Positions 11,133 through 22,425 of a stretch of DNA of 64,000 nt are shown here, piece after piece (the stretch's first letter is position 1; each line of letters begins with the position of its first letter). The position numbers and the translations under genes were made by a program. Location: assembly GCF_000759675.1 (NCBI RefSeq), contig NZ_BAWM01000004.1, forward strand, positions 62,001 to 126,000, in the 5' to 3' direction. The DNA is from Neobacillus niacini. GTDB taxonomy: Bacteria; Bacillota; Bacilli; Bacillales; Cytobacillaceae. The notes under the pieces are model-generated. The model worked only from the letters and a program-made list of their open reading frames with translations. It had not been told where the DNA came from and did not search any database.

Positions 11133-11172
11133 AAAAAAGGTGATAAAGGGTCTCCCTCTTATCACCTTTTGA
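11133..11172 (-). terminator. Hairpin between rpsB and tsf (attenuator-like)
   Basis: The minus-strand stem AAAAGGTGATAA/TTATCACCTTTT extends inward through GGG/CCC with one bulge and is followed by TTTTTTTAAG. tsf has no obvious promoter of its own, so this probably lowers rather than abolishes transcription from rpsB into tsf. Confidence 0.75.
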
Positions 11173-11185
11173 ATAAGTCACTATC

Positions 11186-11902
<717 letters not shown>

Positions 11903-12005
11903 CTATGGTTTCGTTTTCCTCCGCTAAGTCTCATTTTTAAACAGCAACTGTATTTACAGCACCGGCTGCCTAAATCAACAAGCGTGTGTAATAACACCGT
12001 TAAAT

Positions 12006-12034
12006 AATATAGCATATGTCCAGATAACAATCAA
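12006..12034 (-). promoter_or_regulatory. SigA-type promoter of rpsB
   Basis: On the minus strand TTGATT (12034-12029) and TATATT (12011-12006) are separated by exactly 17 nt. This leaves an rpsB leader of about 110 nt. The leader contains CTGTA/TACAG inside GGCAGC...GCTG, a small fold that could serve autoregulation by S2; that role is inferred only. Confidence 0.65.
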
Positions 12035-12050
12035 GTTTAACTTTCAAAAA

Positions 12051-12126
12051 GGCTGTGATAAATTTGCCTGTTGATTTCCGCTCCAATCAACAGGGTGCAT
12101 AATCAACAATTAGCTTTAACACAGCC
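12051..12126. repeat. Short palindromic element, internally deleted copy of the 23440-23675 repeat
   Basis: Outer arms GGCTGTG/CACAGCC frame an inner perfect 10-bp hairpin CCTGTTGATT/AATCAACAGG (12067-12076 with 12085-12094, 8-nt loop). Both ends match the ends of the longer repeat between rnhB and rbgA: the word TGATTTCCG-TCC on the left, and CTCCAATCAACA then TTAACA on the right. Here those ends are fused. It lies between rpsB and codY, where many bacilli have the flagellar cluster. Confidence 0.75.
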
Positions 12127-12129
12127 TTC

Positions 12130-12163
12130 AAAAAAAATCCCTAGTTGGACTAGGGATTTTTTT
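12130..12163 (-). terminator. Rho-independent terminator of codY
   Basis: A 9-bp stem AATCCCTAG/CTAGGGATT with a 4-nt loop and T7 tail begins directly after the codY stop codon on the minus strand. It closes the hslV-hslU-codY unit. Confidence 0.9.
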
Positions 12164-12164
12164 A

Positions 12165-12944
12165 TTAGTTGGATCTTAGTTTATCAAGTTCAACTAGGAA
12201 TTTATCGTTTAGAACTTTGATATACGTTCCTTTCATACCTAAAGAACGAGATTCGATTACTCCAGCGCTCTCAAGCTTTCTTAAAGCATTAACAATTACA
12301 GAACGAGTAATACCAACACGGTCAGCAATTTTTGAAGCAACTAATAAGCCCTCGTGTCCATTTAACTCTTCAAAAATATGTTCAATTGCTTCAAGCTCAC
12401 TATATGATAATGAACTGATTGCCATTTGAACAACAGCTTTACTTCTTGCTTCTTCCTCGATTTCTTCTGACTTTTCACGTAGGATTTCCATGCCGACAAC
12501 AGTTGCACCATATTCAGCAAGAATAAGGTCATCATCATGGAACTTTTCTTGCAATCTTGCAAGGATTAATGTACCAAGGCGTTCACCGCCTCCGATGATT
12601 GGAACGATTGTTGTTAATCCTTCACGGAATAAATCTCTATTTTCTACTGGAAATGCAGTATATTGGCTTTCGACATCAAGATTTGAAGATGTTTCTTGAA
12701 TATTAAATAGACCATTTGTATATTCTTCAGGAAATTGACGATCTTCTAGCATTTTTTTCATACGATCATTTTCGATTTGCTGGTTAATCGCATAGCCTAA
12801 AAGCTTTCCACGACGACTTACGATGAAAATGTTCGATTCGATAACTTCACTTAGTGTTTCAGACATTTCTTTAAAGTTCACTGGTTTTCCTGCTGCTTTT
12901 TGTAGTAACACATTAATTTTTCTAGTTTTTGTAAGTAAATCCAT
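12165..12944 (-). CDS. codY: GTP- and branched-chain-amino-acid-sensing global repressor CodY
   Basis: Represses nitrogen, amino-acid and stationary-phase genes when GTP and branched-chain amino acids are abundant. It is 259 residues, full length. The N-terminal GAF-type ligand domain (about 1-155) includes [14 protein letters not shown] and [12 protein letters not shown]. The C-terminal winged helix (about 190-250) holds [20 protein letters not shown], the DNA-reading helix. The ATG follows AGGAGG at spacing 9. It is 54 bp after hslU, as in B. subtilis. What follows it is not conserved: no flagellar genes are present. Confidence 0.98.
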   Translation of the reverse strand: MDLLTKTRKINVLLQKAAGKPVNFKEMSETLSEVIESNIFIVSRRGKLLGYAINQQIENDRMKKMLEDRQFPEEYTNGLFNIQETSSNLDVESQYTAFPVENRDLFREGLTTIVPIIGGGERLGTLILARLQEKFHDDDLILAEYGATVVGMEILREKSEEIEEEARSKAVVQMAISSLSYSELEAIEHIFEELNGHEGLLVASKIADRVGITRSVIVNALRKLESAGVIESRSLGMKGTYIKVLNDKFLVELDKLRSN

Positions 12945-12998
12945 CTGTTTCTTCCTCCTAATTAACTGAAACGATTATTAAGTTTTATTGTTATATAA

Positions 12999-14402
12999 TT
13001 ACAAGATAAATTGGCTTAAATCCTTATTTTTGGATATTGCTCCAAGCTTATCATCAACATATTGTGGAGTAATGGTAATCTTCTCCATTAAAATATCAGG
13101 TGCTTCAAACGACAAGTCTTCTAGTAATTTTTCTAAAATTGTGTGAAGTCTTCTAGCACCGATATTATCTGTATTTTGATTCACTTCAAAAGCAACCTCT
13201 GCTATTCTACGAATAGCATCGTCAGAAAATTCAATTTGTATACCTTCTGTTTCTAATAATGCTTGATATTGTTTAATTAATGCATTATCAGGTTCAATCA
13301 AAATCCTGAAGAAATCCTCAACAGTTAACTTCGTTAATTCAACACGAATTGGTAACCGACCTTGTAGTTCTGGTATTAAATCGGATGGTTTTGACATATG
13401 AAAAGCACCAGCAGCAATAAATAAGATATAATCCGTTTTAATCGAACCATATTTCGTAACAACTGTTGAACCTTCTACAATTGGTAAAATATCTCGTTGG
13501 ACGCCTTCACGAGACACATCTGCAGAAGAACCACTTGAATTTTTGCTGGCAATTTTATCAATTTCATCAATAAAAATGATACCAGTCTGTTCAGCACGGT
13601 AAACAGCTTCAGTCGTAACCTCATCCATATCAATCAATCTTGCGGCTTCTTCATTTGTTAATACTTTCCTTGCCTCACGGACTGTTAATTTTCTTTTCTT
13701 CCGTTTCTTCGGCATAAAGCTGCTCAGGGCATCTTGCATGTTCATACCCATTTGTTCCATCCCTGAACCTTGAAGCATATCAAACATGGAAGGAGTTTGC
13801 TCTTCGACTTCAACCGAAACGATTTCTTCTTCTAATTGTCCTAGAGCAAGTTTTTCCTTAACAATTTTTCTTTTTTCCGTTAAGGAATAATCTTCTTGAT
13901 GATTTTCTTGTTCAGCTGTTGCATTTCCGCCACCGAATAACATTTCAAGTGGGTTTTTATAATTTTGCGCTTTCTTCGCAGATGGAACGAGTAAATCAAC
14001 CAGTCTTACATTTGCGTTTTCCTCAGCACGTTCTTTTACAGATAACATTCTATCTTCTTTTACTAATCTGACAGCTGTTTCAACGAGGTCACGAACCATA
14101 GATTCAACATCACGACCAACATAACCAACTTCCGTAAATTTGGTAGCCTCTACTTTAACAAATGGTGCACCAACTAACTTGGCAATTCTTCGGGCGATTT
14201 CCGTTTTACCTACACCTGTTGGACCTATCATTAAAATATTTTTAGGAATAATTTCTTCACGGAGTTTTTCGTTTAACAAACCTCGTCTGTACCGATTTCT
14301 AAGTGCTACTGCAACTGCTTTTTTTGCATCCTTTTGACCTATAATATATTGATCTAGTCTTTCAACAATTTGGCGCGGTGTTAGGTTGTCTGTTTTAGCC
14401 AT
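12999..14402 (-). CDS. hslU: ATP-dependent unfoldase HslU (ClpY)
   Basis: AAA+ hexamer that unfolds substrates for the HslV peptidase. The 467 residues equal the B. subtilis ClpY length. Walker A GPTGVGKT is at 60-67. The Ile-rich insertion domain spans about 110-245. Walker [12 protein letters not shown] is near 255-265, and sensor residues lie in [12 protein letters not shown]. The C-terminal DLSQFIL tail docks into HslV. The start MAKTDN follows GGGAGG at spacing 9. The frame extends 19 codons upstream into hslV, which is not a likely start. It is 16 bp after hslV. Confidence 0.97.
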   Translation of the reverse strand: MAKTDNLTPRQIVERLDQYIIGQKDAKKAVAVALRNRYRRGLLNEKLREEIIPKNILMIGPTGVGKTEIARRIAKLVGAPFVKVEATKFTEVGYVGRDVESMVRDLVETAVRLVKEDRMLSVKERAEENANVRLVDLLVPSAKKAQNYKNPLEMLFGGGNATAEQENHQEDYSLTEKRKIVKEKLALGQLEEEIVSVEVEEQTPSMFDMLQGSGMEQMGMNMQDALSSFMPKKRKKRKLTVREARKVLTNEEAARLIDMDEVTTEAVYRAEQTGIIFIDEIDKIASKNSSGSSADVSREGVQRDILPIVEGSTVVTKYGSIKTDYILFIAAGAFHMSKPSDLIPELQGRLPIRVELTKLTVEDFFRILIEPDNALIKQYQALLETEGIQIEFSDDAIRRIAEVAFEVNQNTDNIGARRLHTILEKLLEDLSFEAPDILMEKITITPQYVDDKLGAISKNKDLSQFIL

Positions 14403-14418
14403 TGTAGGTTCCCTCCCG

Positions 14419-14961
14419 TTAGAGCTCTTCCACGATAATGTTGTGGTTTGTATATACACAAATTTCAGCAGCTATTTCTAAAGAAGCCTTTGCAATTTCT
14501 TTTGCAGAAAGATGGTCACCTGCATATTTCTTTAGAGACCGTCCAGCTGCGAGCGCATAATTCCCACCTGATCCAATTGCTAGAATTCCATCGTCAGGCT
14601 CAATCACTTCTCCTGTTCCTGATACGAGGAGTATATCTTCTTGATTCATGACAATTAACATGGCTTCTAGCTTTCTTAAGACCTTATCACTTCTCCACTG
14701 TTTAGCAAGCTCAACAGCAGCTCGTTGGAGGTTTCCGTTATATTCTTCTAATTTGGCTTCAAACATTTCAAAAAGAGTGAATGCATCGGCAACAGAACCG
14801 GCAAAACCAGCTAATACCCTTCCATTAAATATCTTTCTAACCTTTTTTGCTGTGTGCTTCATCACTACTGCATTTCCAAATGTGACTTGGCCATCACCAG
14901 ACATAGAACATTCACCATTATGATGGATTGCAAATATCGTCGTGGCATGAAATTCGTTCAT
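14419..14961 (-). CDS. hslV: ATP-dependent protease peptidase subunit HslV (ClpQ)
   Basis: Proteasome-like peptidase, dodecameric with HslU. It is 180 residues. Catalytic-core strings are [28 protein letters not shown] and [16 protein letters not shown]. The start is the second of two tandem ATGs, 7 nt behind AGGAGG; the open frame continues 24 codons upstream without support. The N-terminus reads [11 protein letters not shown]. subtilis ClpQ as I recall it begins MSSFHATTIF and uses an N-terminal Ser. Here residue 2 is Asn, so Thr of the ATT core after processing is the only obvious N-terminal nucleophile. xerC, normally just upstream, is missing. Confidence 0.96.
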   Translation of the reverse strand: MNEFHATTIFAIHHNGECSMSGDGQVTFGNAVVMKHTAKKVRKIFNGRVLAGFAGSVADAFTLFEMFEAKLEEYNGNLQRAAVELAKQWRSDKVLRKLEAMLIVMNQEDILLVSGTGEVIEPDDGILAIGSGGNYALAAGRSLKKYAGDHLSAKEIAKASLEIAAEICVYTNHNIIVEEL

Positions 14962-15310
14962 CATTCTTCCTCCTCTAGCATTTTTACTAGCAAACCTATG
15001 TAACAAGAGATTGTCATAAGTAGACAAGTGCATTACACTAGAATAGTATGAAAACTTTATTCATTTATTCCCTTTTATGTTTGGGCATATACGTTTCAAT
15101 TGATTCCATTCAATCCTCACTTGTTCACACATGAACAAAAAGAATTTACGCTGAGCATATTGGGATTGTCCAATTGTATATTGTGATTAAATTTTATCCA
15201 TTTGTAAATGGTTGTTAACTAACGTTAATAAAACAGTCACATTTATTAATATGTCCACCTCACAAAGGCTACTAAAGCGTAACACACTTCTTAACCACTT
15301 GCAATAAATT
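14962..15310. other. 349-bp gene-free gap where xerC is expected
   Basis: AT-rich sequence between trmFO and hslV. I see no XerC motifs (no HxLRH or integrase tyrosine motif) in any frame and no repeat of either family found here. A 14-codon frame with a weak GAGG site (15065-15109) is the only start-like signal. The hslV promoter is presumably inside, but no clear -35/-10 pair stands out. Confidence 0.6.
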
Positions 15311-16618
15311 TTACAAAACTTTCACAAAGTTCTGAATTGTTTCTAATGCTCTGTTTGCATGCTGCGTATTACGTTCCTGTTTTCCCTTAATTTTTTCTGG
15401 CAAATCCGGGAAAAGTCCAAAATTCGCATTCATAGGTTGGAAATTCTTTGCATTAGCCGTGGTAATATAACGCGCCATACTTCCGATTGCCGTTTCTACA
15501 GGGAATTCTAGCGGATCACTTCCCAAAGCTAACCTAGCAGCATTTATTCCAGCAGCTAGTCCACTTGCTGCCGATTCTACATATCCTTCAACACCTGTCA
15601 TCTGTCCAGCAAAAAATAAATTTTCCCGTTCCCTAAATTGATAAGAAGCTTTAAGGACCTTCGGTGAATTGATAAAGGTGTTTCGGTGCATAACTCCATA
15701 GCGTACAATCTCGACATTTTCAAGTCCAGGTATTAATTGAATGACTTCTTTTTGGGGACCCCATTTTAAATGAGTTTGGAAACCAACAATATTATAAAGA
15801 GTTCCCGCAGCATCATCTTGGCGAAGTTGAACGACAGCATAAGGTCTTTTTCCTGTTTTCGGATCCTCAAGACCAACTGGCTTTAATGGTCCAAATAACA
15901 TCGTTTTCTTGCCACGCTCGGCCATAACTTCGATCGGCATACAGCCTTCGAAAAAGATTTCCTTTTCAAATTCCTTTAAAGGAACTGTTTCTGCTGCAAC
16001 TAGTGCTTCATAAAAGGTGTTGAACTCTTCCTCAGTCATTGGACAATTTAAATAAGCAGCTTCACCTTTATCGTATCGCGATTTCAAATAAACCTTTTCC
16101 ATATTAATGCTATCTTTTTCAAGAATAGGTGCTGCCGCATCATAAAAATAAAGGTAATCCTCGCCCGTTAATGATTTTAGATTGGCGGATAATTCCGGAC
16201 TCGTTAATGGACCCGTTGCAATTACCGATATTCCCTCAGGAATATCTGTCACTTCCTCATTAATGACCGTTACATTTTCATGATTTCTTACCATTTCTGT
16301 CACTTTAGCCGCAAACTCATGACGGTCAACTGCCAAGGCACCGCCTGCTGGGACTGAGCATGCGTCTGCTGCAGTGATAATAACAGAATCAAGTATTCTC
16401 ATTTCTTCCTTTAATACGCCGACAGCATTTGTTAAGGTATTTGCTCGTAAGGAATTACTACATACCAATTCCGCGAATTTATCAGTATGATGAGCTGGTG
16501 TTTGTTTAACTGGTCTCATTTCATAAAGACGGACTTTTACACCACGATTAGCAATCTGCCAAGCAGCCTCACTTCCTGCCAAACCAGCCCCGATTACATT
16601 TATTGTTACATCACTCAT
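15311..16618 (-). CDS. trmFO: Folate/FAD-dependent tRNA (uracil-54-C5) methyltransferase TrmFO
   Basis: Makes ribothymidine at position 54 in the T-loop of tRNA using methylene-tetrahydrofolate. It is 435 residues, the standard length. The N-terminal FAD motif [18 protein letters not shown] is at residues 6-23. [28 protein letters not shown] is the family signature. The FAD/substrate Cys region [15 protein letters not shown] and the C-terminal [19 protein letters not shown] are intact. The ATG follows AGGAGGG at spacing 5. The 174-bp gap upstream contains the topA terminator. Confidence 0.97.
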   Translation of the reverse strand: MSDVTINVIGAGLAGSEAAWQIANRGVKVRLYEMRPVKQTPAHHTDKFAELVCSNSLRANTLTNAVGVLKEEMRILDSVIITAADACSVPAGGALAVDRHEFAAKVTEMVRNHENVTVINEEVTDIPEGISVIATGPLTSPELSANLKSLTGEDYLYFYDAAAPILEKDSINMEKVYLKSRYDKGEAAYLNCPMTEEEFNTFYEALVAAETVPLKEFEKEIFFEGCMPIEVMAERGKKTMLFGPLKPVGLEDPKTGKRPYAVVQLRQDDAAGTLYNIVGFQTHLKWGPQKEVIQLIPGLENVEIVRYGVMHRNTFINSPKVLKASYQFRERENLFFAGQMTGVEGYVESAASGLAAGINAARLALGSDPLEFPVETAIGSMARYITTANAKNFQPMNANFGLFPDLPEKIKGKQERNTQHANRALETIQNFVKVL

Positions 16619-16752
16619 GTTATCCCTCCTGATTTTTACAAAGCTGATGTTCCATGAATCTAGCTCTACTTTTTACTATGATTACTTTTCCCTCTTTTTA
16701 GCCCATCTTGCATTGTACTATACGAATCAAAAACAAAAAAGTTTTATGATTT

Positions 16753-16788
16753 AAAAAAAAAATAAAAGAGTGAGCTTTGCTCACCCTT
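16753..16788 (-). terminator. Rho-independent terminator of topA
   Basis: An 8-bp stem GGGTGAGC/GCTCACTC (one G-T pair) with a 3-nt loop is followed by a TTTTATTTTTTTTTT run on the minus strand, just past the topA stop. Confidence 0.9.
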
Positions 16789-16792
16789 AACT

Positions 16793-18871
16793 TTAACTTT
16801 GTGGTTCTTCCTTGTAATCACATTCCGTACATTGTACTTGAACACCTTTTTTTAATTTCTTTTCAACGAGTGGGCCTGAACATTTAGGACAGGGTCTTGG
16901 TAAAGGTTTATCCCAAGAGATAAAATCACATTCTGGAAACTTGTCGCAGCCGTAAAAGAGTCTCTTCTTCTTACTTTTACGTTCAATGATATTTCCCTCT
17001 TTACATTTTGGACAGGTAACACCGATTTCCTTAACAATGGCTTTTGTATTGCGGCAATCAGGGAAATTACTGCAGGCCATAAATTTACCATATCTGCCCA
17101 TTTTAAACACCATTGGGCTTGAGCATAATTCACAATCCTCGCCAGCTGGCTCATCTTTAATTTCAACAGACTGCATTTCTTTTTCTGCTATAACAAGATG
17201 TTTCTCAAATTCCTGATAAAAACCATCAATGATTTCAACCCAGCGAACTTTACCATCCTCAACATTATCTAAATCCTGCTCCATTTTAGCGGTGAAATCA
17301 ACATTGATAATATCTGGAAAGAATTCAAGAATTAATTCATTAACAATTTCACCTAACTCAGTAGGAATAAATCTTTTATTATCCAGAGCGACATATCCAC
17401 GCTTTTGGATTGTATCCAAGGTCGGCGCATAGGTGGATGGACGTCCAATTCCTAATTCTTCAAGCGTTTTAACCAATCTTGCCTCTGTATATCTTGGTGG
17501 CGGCTGAGTAAAATGTTGTTTAGGTTCAATATCCTTTTTGAAAACAACATCGCCTTCTTGTAGATTTGGCAGCATTTTGTCACGTTCTTCAACTTGATCG
17601 TCTGAACCTTCCACGTACAGCTTCATAAATCCTGGAAACTTTATTTTTGAACCAGTTGCACGGAATAGGACATTACCATTTTGTAAGTCAACACTCATCG
17701 TATCCATAACAGCCTGAGCCATTTGACTTGCTAGAAATCTCTCCCAAATTAATTTATATAAACGCAATTGGTCTCTTGATAAAAATTGCTTCAAACTATT
17801 TGGGTCACGTAAGGCACTTGTCGGGCGGATAGCTTCGTGAGCATCCTGTGCATTTGATTGTTTTTTCTCCTTTCTTTGTTCTTCTTTTAAGTATTCCTCG
17901 CCGTATTCACTAAGGATATATTCTGCAGCTTCTTTTTGGGCAACTTCAGATATACGCGTTGAGTCTGTTCTCATATAGGTGATAAGACCAACTGTTCCAG
18001 ATGAACCAAGCTCAATTCCCTCGTATAATTGCTGTGCCAGCATCATTGTTTTCTTAGCACGGAAATTGAGTTTCCTTGCCGCTTCCTGCTGGAGGGAAGA
18101 GGTGATAAATGGTGGAGAAGGATTTCGTTTACGCTCTTTTTTGGTTACCGAAACCACCTTGAATTTATCGCCTTCCATTAGTTTTAATATTGCTTCAACA
18201 TCCTGTTCCGATTTAAGTTCTGTTTTTTCCTTGTCAGCTAGAGAGAAATAGGAAGCACTAAAATGATCTTTCCCCTTAACCAACTCGCCTTCAATTGTCC
18301 AATACTCTTCAGGAATAAATGCTTTTATTTCATTCTCACGTTCGATGATTAAACGGACTGCAGTAGATTGAACCCGTCCTGCACTTAATCCTTTTTTTAC
18401 TTTTTTCCAAAGAAGCGGGCTAATGTTATAACCTACAAGACGATCTAGAATCCTTCTTGCTTGCTGAGCATCAACTAAATCCATATTGATTGGTCGTGGG
18501 TGCTTGAAAGATTCTTTAATTGCTTCCTTGGTAATCTCATTAAATACAACACGACAGTCTGAATGTATATCTACATTTAAACTATGTGCAAGGTGCCATG
18601 CGATAGCCTCTCCTTCACGATCCGGGTCAGCCGCGAGAAATACTTTTTTTGCTTTTTTTGCAGCTGTCTTTAATTCCTTTAATACCGGACCTTTGCCGCG
18701 AATCGTAATGTATTTGGGTTCGTAACTGTTTTCAACGTTGACCCCCATTTGACTTCTAGGCAAATCACGTACGTGCCCCATGGATGCTTTTACTTTATAT
18801 TTATTTCCTAAATAGCGTTCAATTGTTTTCGCTTTTGCCGGTGATTCTACAATTACAAGAAACTCTGACAT
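16793..18871 (-). CDS. topA: DNA topoisomerase I
   Basis: Type IA enzyme that relaxes negative supercoils. It is 692 residues. The N-terminal TOPRIM domain starts [18 protein letters not shown], with the metal acidic motif [15 protein letters not shown]. The active-site tyrosine lies in [14 protein letters not shown] near residue 300. The C-terminus carries three four-cysteine zinc motifs (CELC...CSNFPDC, CPKC...CDKFPEC, CPKC...CTEC). The minus-strand ATG is preceded by GAGGAGG. It has its own terminator, and 458 bp of non-coding sequence lies upstream. Confidence 0.98.
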   Translation of the reverse strand: MSEFLVIVESPAKAKTIERYLGNKYKVKASMGHVRDLPRSQMGVNVENSYEPKYITIRGKGPVLKELKTAAKKAKKVFLAADPDREGEAIAWHLAHSLNVDIHSDCRVVFNEITKEAIKESFKHPRPINMDLVDAQQARRILDRLVGYNISPLLWKKVKKGLSAGRVQSTAVRLIIERENEIKAFIPEEYWTIEGELVKGKDHFSASYFSLADKEKTELKSEQDVEAILKLMEGDKFKVVSVTKKERKRNPSPPFITSSLQQEAARKLNFRAKKTMMLAQQLYEGIELGSSGTVGLITYMRTDSTRISEVAQKEAAEYILSEYGEEYLKEEQRKEKKQSNAQDAHEAIRPTSALRDPNSLKQFLSRDQLRLYKLIWERFLASQMAQAVMDTMSVDLQNGNVLFRATGSKIKFPGFMKLYVEGSDDQVEERDKMLPNLQEGDVVFKKDIEPKQHFTQPPPRYTEARLVKTLEELGIGRPSTYAPTLDTIQKRGYVALDNKRFIPTELGEIVNELILEFFPDIINVDFTAKMEQDLDNVEDGKVRWVEIIDGFYQEFEKHLVIAEKEMQSVEIKDEPAGEDCELCSSPMVFKMGRYGKFMACSNFPDCRNTKAIVKEIGVTCPKCKEGNIIERKSKKKRLFYGCDKFPECDFISWDKPLPRPCPKCSGPLVEKKLKKGVQVQCTECDYKEEPQS

Positions 18872-19329
18872 TCAAATAATCCTCCTCAAGGGGATATAAG
18901 AAATATGAAAGCACCCTAAAAATGAAAAGTGTCAGATTTAGACCTGCTTACAATTTGAGAAGTTTTCCTAAATTCCAAATTTGTCAATTCGGATCGGAGA
19001 AAATACTTTACAAAAATGACTTATCCCTAAATTTTTCCTATTATATAATCATTCCTAAACAAGTGGAAAGTGTATTCATCATTAATACCTCTTATTTTTA
19101 AACAAATAGCCATTGATGTCAATGATGACGAAACCGTTTACAACTAGTTAATGATAATCATACGCCAAATTATTCCTATTTACACATTCTTTTTTTCGAA
19201 TATCTGTTGGAAAATGTATAACATATTAGAAATAATTTCAAGCTTTTTTTAACATAATTCTCCTATTATCCGAAAAAACCTTCAAAAATACTAAGATTTT
19301 CATTGATAATGTTAATAATCAATACATGA
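18872..19329. other. 458-bp gene-free stretch between dprA and topA
   Basis: Very AT-rich and without a credible reading frame. A TATAAT word on the minus strand (rc at 19041-19046) about 170 nt before topA may be its -10, but the -35 is poor. Two short palindromes are visible: CATTGATGTCAATG near 19112 and ATGATAATCAT at 19151-19161. dprA has no convincing terminator here. Confidence 0.5.
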
Positions 19330-20220
19330 TTATAACCGAAGTTCCTCTAAAATATCCTCACTGCTCATTACAAGCTTTGCACCCTGCTTGATGAGGTCAT
19401 TCGTACCCAATGAACTCGGATTAAATATACTTCCTGGAAGCGAAAAAACCTCACGGCCTTCATTTACAGCATAGTTAGCCGTAATAAGAGAACCACTTTT
19501 TCGTTTTGCTTCTATTATAAATGTACCATTTGACATCCCACTTATGATTCGATTGCGAGCAGGAAAATGCCAACGCATCGGTTTCGTATCTGGAGGATAT
19601 TCAGAGACGACTAACTGTGTTTTCATCATTTCTCTTGCCAATTCAGAATTCTCCTTTGGATAAACATGATACAATCCTCCGGCTATTACGGCAATGGTAT
19701 TCCCTCCGTTTTTCATTGCATATTCATGTGCGAGTGTATCAATACCAGTTGCCAAACCACTGACAATAACCAGTCCTTTTTCCACTAATCGAGGAAACAT
19801 TAGACCTATTGCATTCTTACCATATTGTGTTGCTTGACGTGAACCTACCACTGCTAGCTTTGGTTGTTTATCTAGCAAGTTAAGATTTCCCTTTACAAAT
19901 AACACCCAGGGAGGCTGGTATATTTCTTTTAACAGTTCAGGATAATTCTTATCTAAAATTGAAATGGCTTCTATACCATTATTATTAAATTGGCGGATAT
20001 TTTCATGAATGATTTCGGTTTGAAGGGCAGGAATGGAAGGATTCTCAGTAGTCGAGTTGGTGGTGGCTTTAAGAAGGAATAAATTTTGCTGGAAGGATTG
20101 AGGTTTATAGTCCTTTAATGTTTGGAGCGATGGGTCTTTTTTTAACAATTGAAAAACTGAATTCCATGAAATACCCGGGTAGTACATTAGGGTTATGAGT
20201 TTTTCTTTAAAATCATCCAT
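19330..20220 (-). CDS. dprA: DNA processing protein DprA (Smf)
   Basis: Binds incoming single-stranded DNA during transformation and loads RecA. It is 296 residues, close to B. subtilis Smf. The Rossmann-like core carries LAVVGSRQATQYGKNAI, VSGLATGIDTLAHEYAM, TIAVIAGGLYHVYPKEN, SEYPPDTKPMRWHFPARNRIISG, and VIEA-like FIIEAKRKSGSLITANYAVNEGREVF. The start MDDFK follows GGAGG at spacing 7; the longer open frame runs through the sucD terminator. Only 30 nt lie between that terminator and the start, so expression depends on read-through or a promoter within sucD. Confidence 0.95.
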   Translation of the reverse strand: MDDFKEKLITLMYYPGISWNSVFQLLKKDPSLQTLKDYKPQSFQQNLFLLKATTNSTTENPSIPALQTEIIHENIRQFNNNGIEAISILDKNYPELLKEIYQPPWVLFVKGNLNLLDKQPKLAVVGSRQATQYGKNAIGLMFPRLVEKGLVIVSGLATGIDTLAHEYAMKNGGNTIAVIAGGLYHVYPKENSELAREMMKTQLVVSEYPPDTKPMRWHFPARNRIISGMSNGTFIIEAKRKSGSLITANYAVNEGREVFSLPGSIFNPSSLGTNDLIKQGAKLVMSSEDILEELRL

Positions 20221-20239
20221 TAATTTACCTCCATTATTT

Positions 20240-20284
20240 GCAAAAATAAAGAGAAATAGTCCCTTCAAATATAGGGACTATTTC
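20240..20284 (-). terminator. Rho-independent terminator of sucCD
   Basis: An 11-bp stem AAATAGTCCCT/AGGGACTATTT on the minus strand begins about 8 nt past the sucD stop and is followed by a T-rich CTCTTTATTTTT run. Confidence 0.85.
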
Positions 20285-20292
20285 TTCTATTC

Positions 20293-21195
20293 TTAGTGTG
20301 TTTTACACTTATCGTATATACCTTGCTCTTTTAATACCTCAATTAATGTTTCACCCATAACAGATGGAGTATCAGCAACTTTAATACCGCATTCATTCAT
20401 GACACGGATTTTTTCATCTGCTGTACCTTTACCACCTGAAATAATCGCACCAGCATGACCCATACGCTTCCCTGGAGGCGCAGTACGTCCACCGATGAAG
20501 CCGACAACAGGTTTAGTCATATTTGCTTTTACCCACTCAGCCGCTTCTTCCTCAGCTGTACCGCCGATTTCACCAATCATGATAACAGCATACGTTTCAG
20601 GGTCTTCATTAAATGCTTTTAACACGTCGATGAAGTTTGTACCGTTAACTGGGTCGCCACCAATACCAACAGCTGTAGTTTGACCAATTCCAGCTTGAGT
20701 TAATTGATGTACAGCTTCATATGTTAATGTTCCTGAACGGGAAACAACGCCAACATGGCCTTTTGTATGAATGTAACCAGGCATGATACCAATTTTACAT
20801 TCATCCGCAGTGATAACACCTGGGCAGTTAGGACCTACTAAGCGAGTCTTTTTGCCTTCCATATAACGTTTAACCTTAACCATATCTAATACAGGGATGT
20901 GCTCAGTAATACAGATAGCTAAATCTAATTCAGCATCGACAGCTTCAATAATTGCGTCAGCTGCAAATGGTGCTGGAACATAGATAACGGAAGCAGTAGC
21001 GCCAGTAGCAGCAACAGCTTCTTTCACTGTGTTAAAAACAGGTACTCCTTCAACTTCCATGCCGCCTTTTCCAGGTGTGGTACCAGCAACAATTTGTGTA
21101 CCATATTCAAGCATTTGTTTTGTATGAAAAAGGGCAGTTGATCCTGTAATCCCTTGAACTATTACTTTTGTATCTTTATTAATAAAAACGCTCAC
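20293..21195 (-). CDS. sucD: Succinyl-CoA synthetase, alpha subunit
   Basis: With SucC converts succinyl-CoA to succinate with NTP formation in the TCA cycle. It is 300 residues. The CoA-binding Rossmann part begins [24 protein letters not shown]. The phosphohistidine loop is in [20 protein letters not shown] near residue 245. VGPNCPGVI and [16 protein letters not shown] are family strings. It is 23 bp after sucC and co-transcribed; the terminator lies directly downstream. Confidence 0.98.
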   Translation of the reverse strand: MSVFINKDTKVIVQGITGSTALFHTKQMLEYGTQIVAGTTPGKGGMEVEGVPVFNTVKEAVAATGATASVIYVPAPFAADAIIEAVDAELDLAICITEHIPVLDMVKVKRYMEGKKTRLVGPNCPGVITADECKIGIMPGYIHTKGHVGVVSRSGTLTYEAVHQLTQAGIGQTTAVGIGGDPVNGTNFIDVLKAFNEDPETYAVIMIGEIGGTAEEEAAEWVKANMTKPVVGFIGGRTAPPGKRMGHAGAIISGGKGTADEKIRVMNECGIKVADTPSVMGETLIEVLKEQGIYDKCKTH

Positions 21196-21218
21196 GTTAA
21201 TTCCCCTTTCTTTCGATC

Positions 21219-22379
21219 CTATTTCACTAATGAAACGATTTTTTGTGCACCGTCAGCCATTGATTCTGCAGGAGTGATAGCTAAACCAGACTCAGCAAGG
21301 ATTTTCTTGCCTAAATCAACATTTGTTCCCTCAAGTCGAACAACAAGAGGTACACTTAGCTGCACCTGCTTAGCTGCTTCTACTACACCCTCAGCAATGA
21401 CATCACATTTCATGATTCCGCCAAAGATATTGACAAAAATACCTTTTACGTTTGGATCAGAAAGGATAATTTTGAATGCTTCTGTAACTTTCTCCGCAGT
21501 CGCACCGCCCCCAACATCAAGGAAGTTAGCCGGGTCGCCGCCATAGTGCTTAACAATATCCATTGTTGCCATAGCTAGTCCAGCACCATTTACCATACAG
21601 CCGATATTTCCATCTAATGAAATATAGCTTAAATCATATTTTGATGCTTCGATTTCCTTTGGATCTTCTTCTTCAAGATCACGGTAAGCAAGCACGTCTT
21701 TTTGACGGTATAAAGCATTTGAATCAAAGTTTAATTTTGCATCCAGTGCCATTACTTTTCCATCACCAGTAACAACCAGTGGGTTGATTTCGGCAATTGA
21801 GCAATCCTTCTCAATGTAGGCACTGTATAAGCCCATCATGAATTTAACAGCTTGATTGACTAGCTCTTTTGGAATGTTGATATTGAATGCGATTCGGCGA
21901 GCCTGATAAGGCATTAAGCCGACCACCGGATCAATTTCTTCTTTGAAGATTTTTTCCGGAGTTTTTTCAGCTACTTCTTCAATTTCTGTTCCGCCTTCTT
22001 CAGAAGCCATAAGCACAACTTTTGAAGTAGCACGATCTAATACGAGACCAACGTAGTATTCTTTTTTGATGTCGCAGCCTTCTTCAATTAATAGACGCTT
22101 AACTTCTTTACCTTCAGGACCCGTTTGGTGTGTAATCAACGTTTTCCCTAGGATTTCACTAGCGTATGTACGCACTTCTTCAAGGTTTTTAGCGACTTTT
22201 ACCCCGCCAGCTTTACCCCTGCCGCCAGCATGGATTTGCGCCTTTACTACACATACTTGTGTGCCTAATTCCTTTGCTGCTTCAACTGCTTCTTCAACAG
22301 TAAATGCCACTTTGCCATTAGGAACACTTACCCCGTATTTTCTGAGGATTTCTTTCCCCTGATACTCATGGATATTCAT
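21219..22379 (-). CDS. sucC: Succinyl-CoA synthetase, beta subunit
   Basis: ATP-grasp subunit that determines nucleotide specificity. It is 386 residues. [17 protein letters not shown] is the canonical N-terminus. [40 protein letters not shown] and [11 protein letters not shown] are intact. The start follows AGGAGG at spacing 7; the 16 extra upstream codons are rejected. The promoter is recognisable 47-75 nt upstream. ylqG/ylqH, present between rnhB and sucC in B. subtilis, are absent. Confidence 0.98.
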   Translation of the reverse strand: MNIHEYQGKEILRKYGVSVPNGKVAFTVEEAVEAAKELGTQVCVVKAQIHAGGRGKAGGVKVAKNLEEVRTYASEILGKTLITHQTGPEGKEVKRLLIEEGCDIKKEYYVGLVLDRATSKVVLMASEEGGTEIEEVAEKTPEKIFKEEIDPVVGLMPYQARRIAFNINIPKELVNQAVKFMMGLYSAYIEKDCSIAEINPLVVTGDGKVMALDAKLNFDSNALYRQKDVLAYRDLEEEDPKEIEASKYDLSYISLDGNIGCMVNGAGLAMATMDIVKHYGGDPANFLDVGGGATAEKVTEAFKIILSDPNVKGIFVNIFGGIMKCDVIAEGVVEAAKQVQLSVPLVVRLEGTNVDLGKKILAESGLAITPAESMADGAQKIVSLVK

Positions 22380-22425
22380 TTCCCATCCTCCTATCAAACT
22401 CTTCAAAAAAATTGACTCCGTTTTC

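Noticed and set aside
14962..15033. Longer HslV start at 15033
   Set aside because: The extra 24 residues have no family counterpart, and the AGGAGG site is placed for the internal ATG.
15065..15109. 14-codon frame (MESIETYMPKHKRE) with a weak GAGG site in the xerC gap
   Set aside because: Too short to support, with no recognisable similarity to XerC; noted only as a possible leader peptide or chance frame.
19151..19161. ATGATAATCAT as a Fur box
   Set aside because: Only a partial match to the 19-bp consensus, and neither topA nor dprA has an evident iron link.
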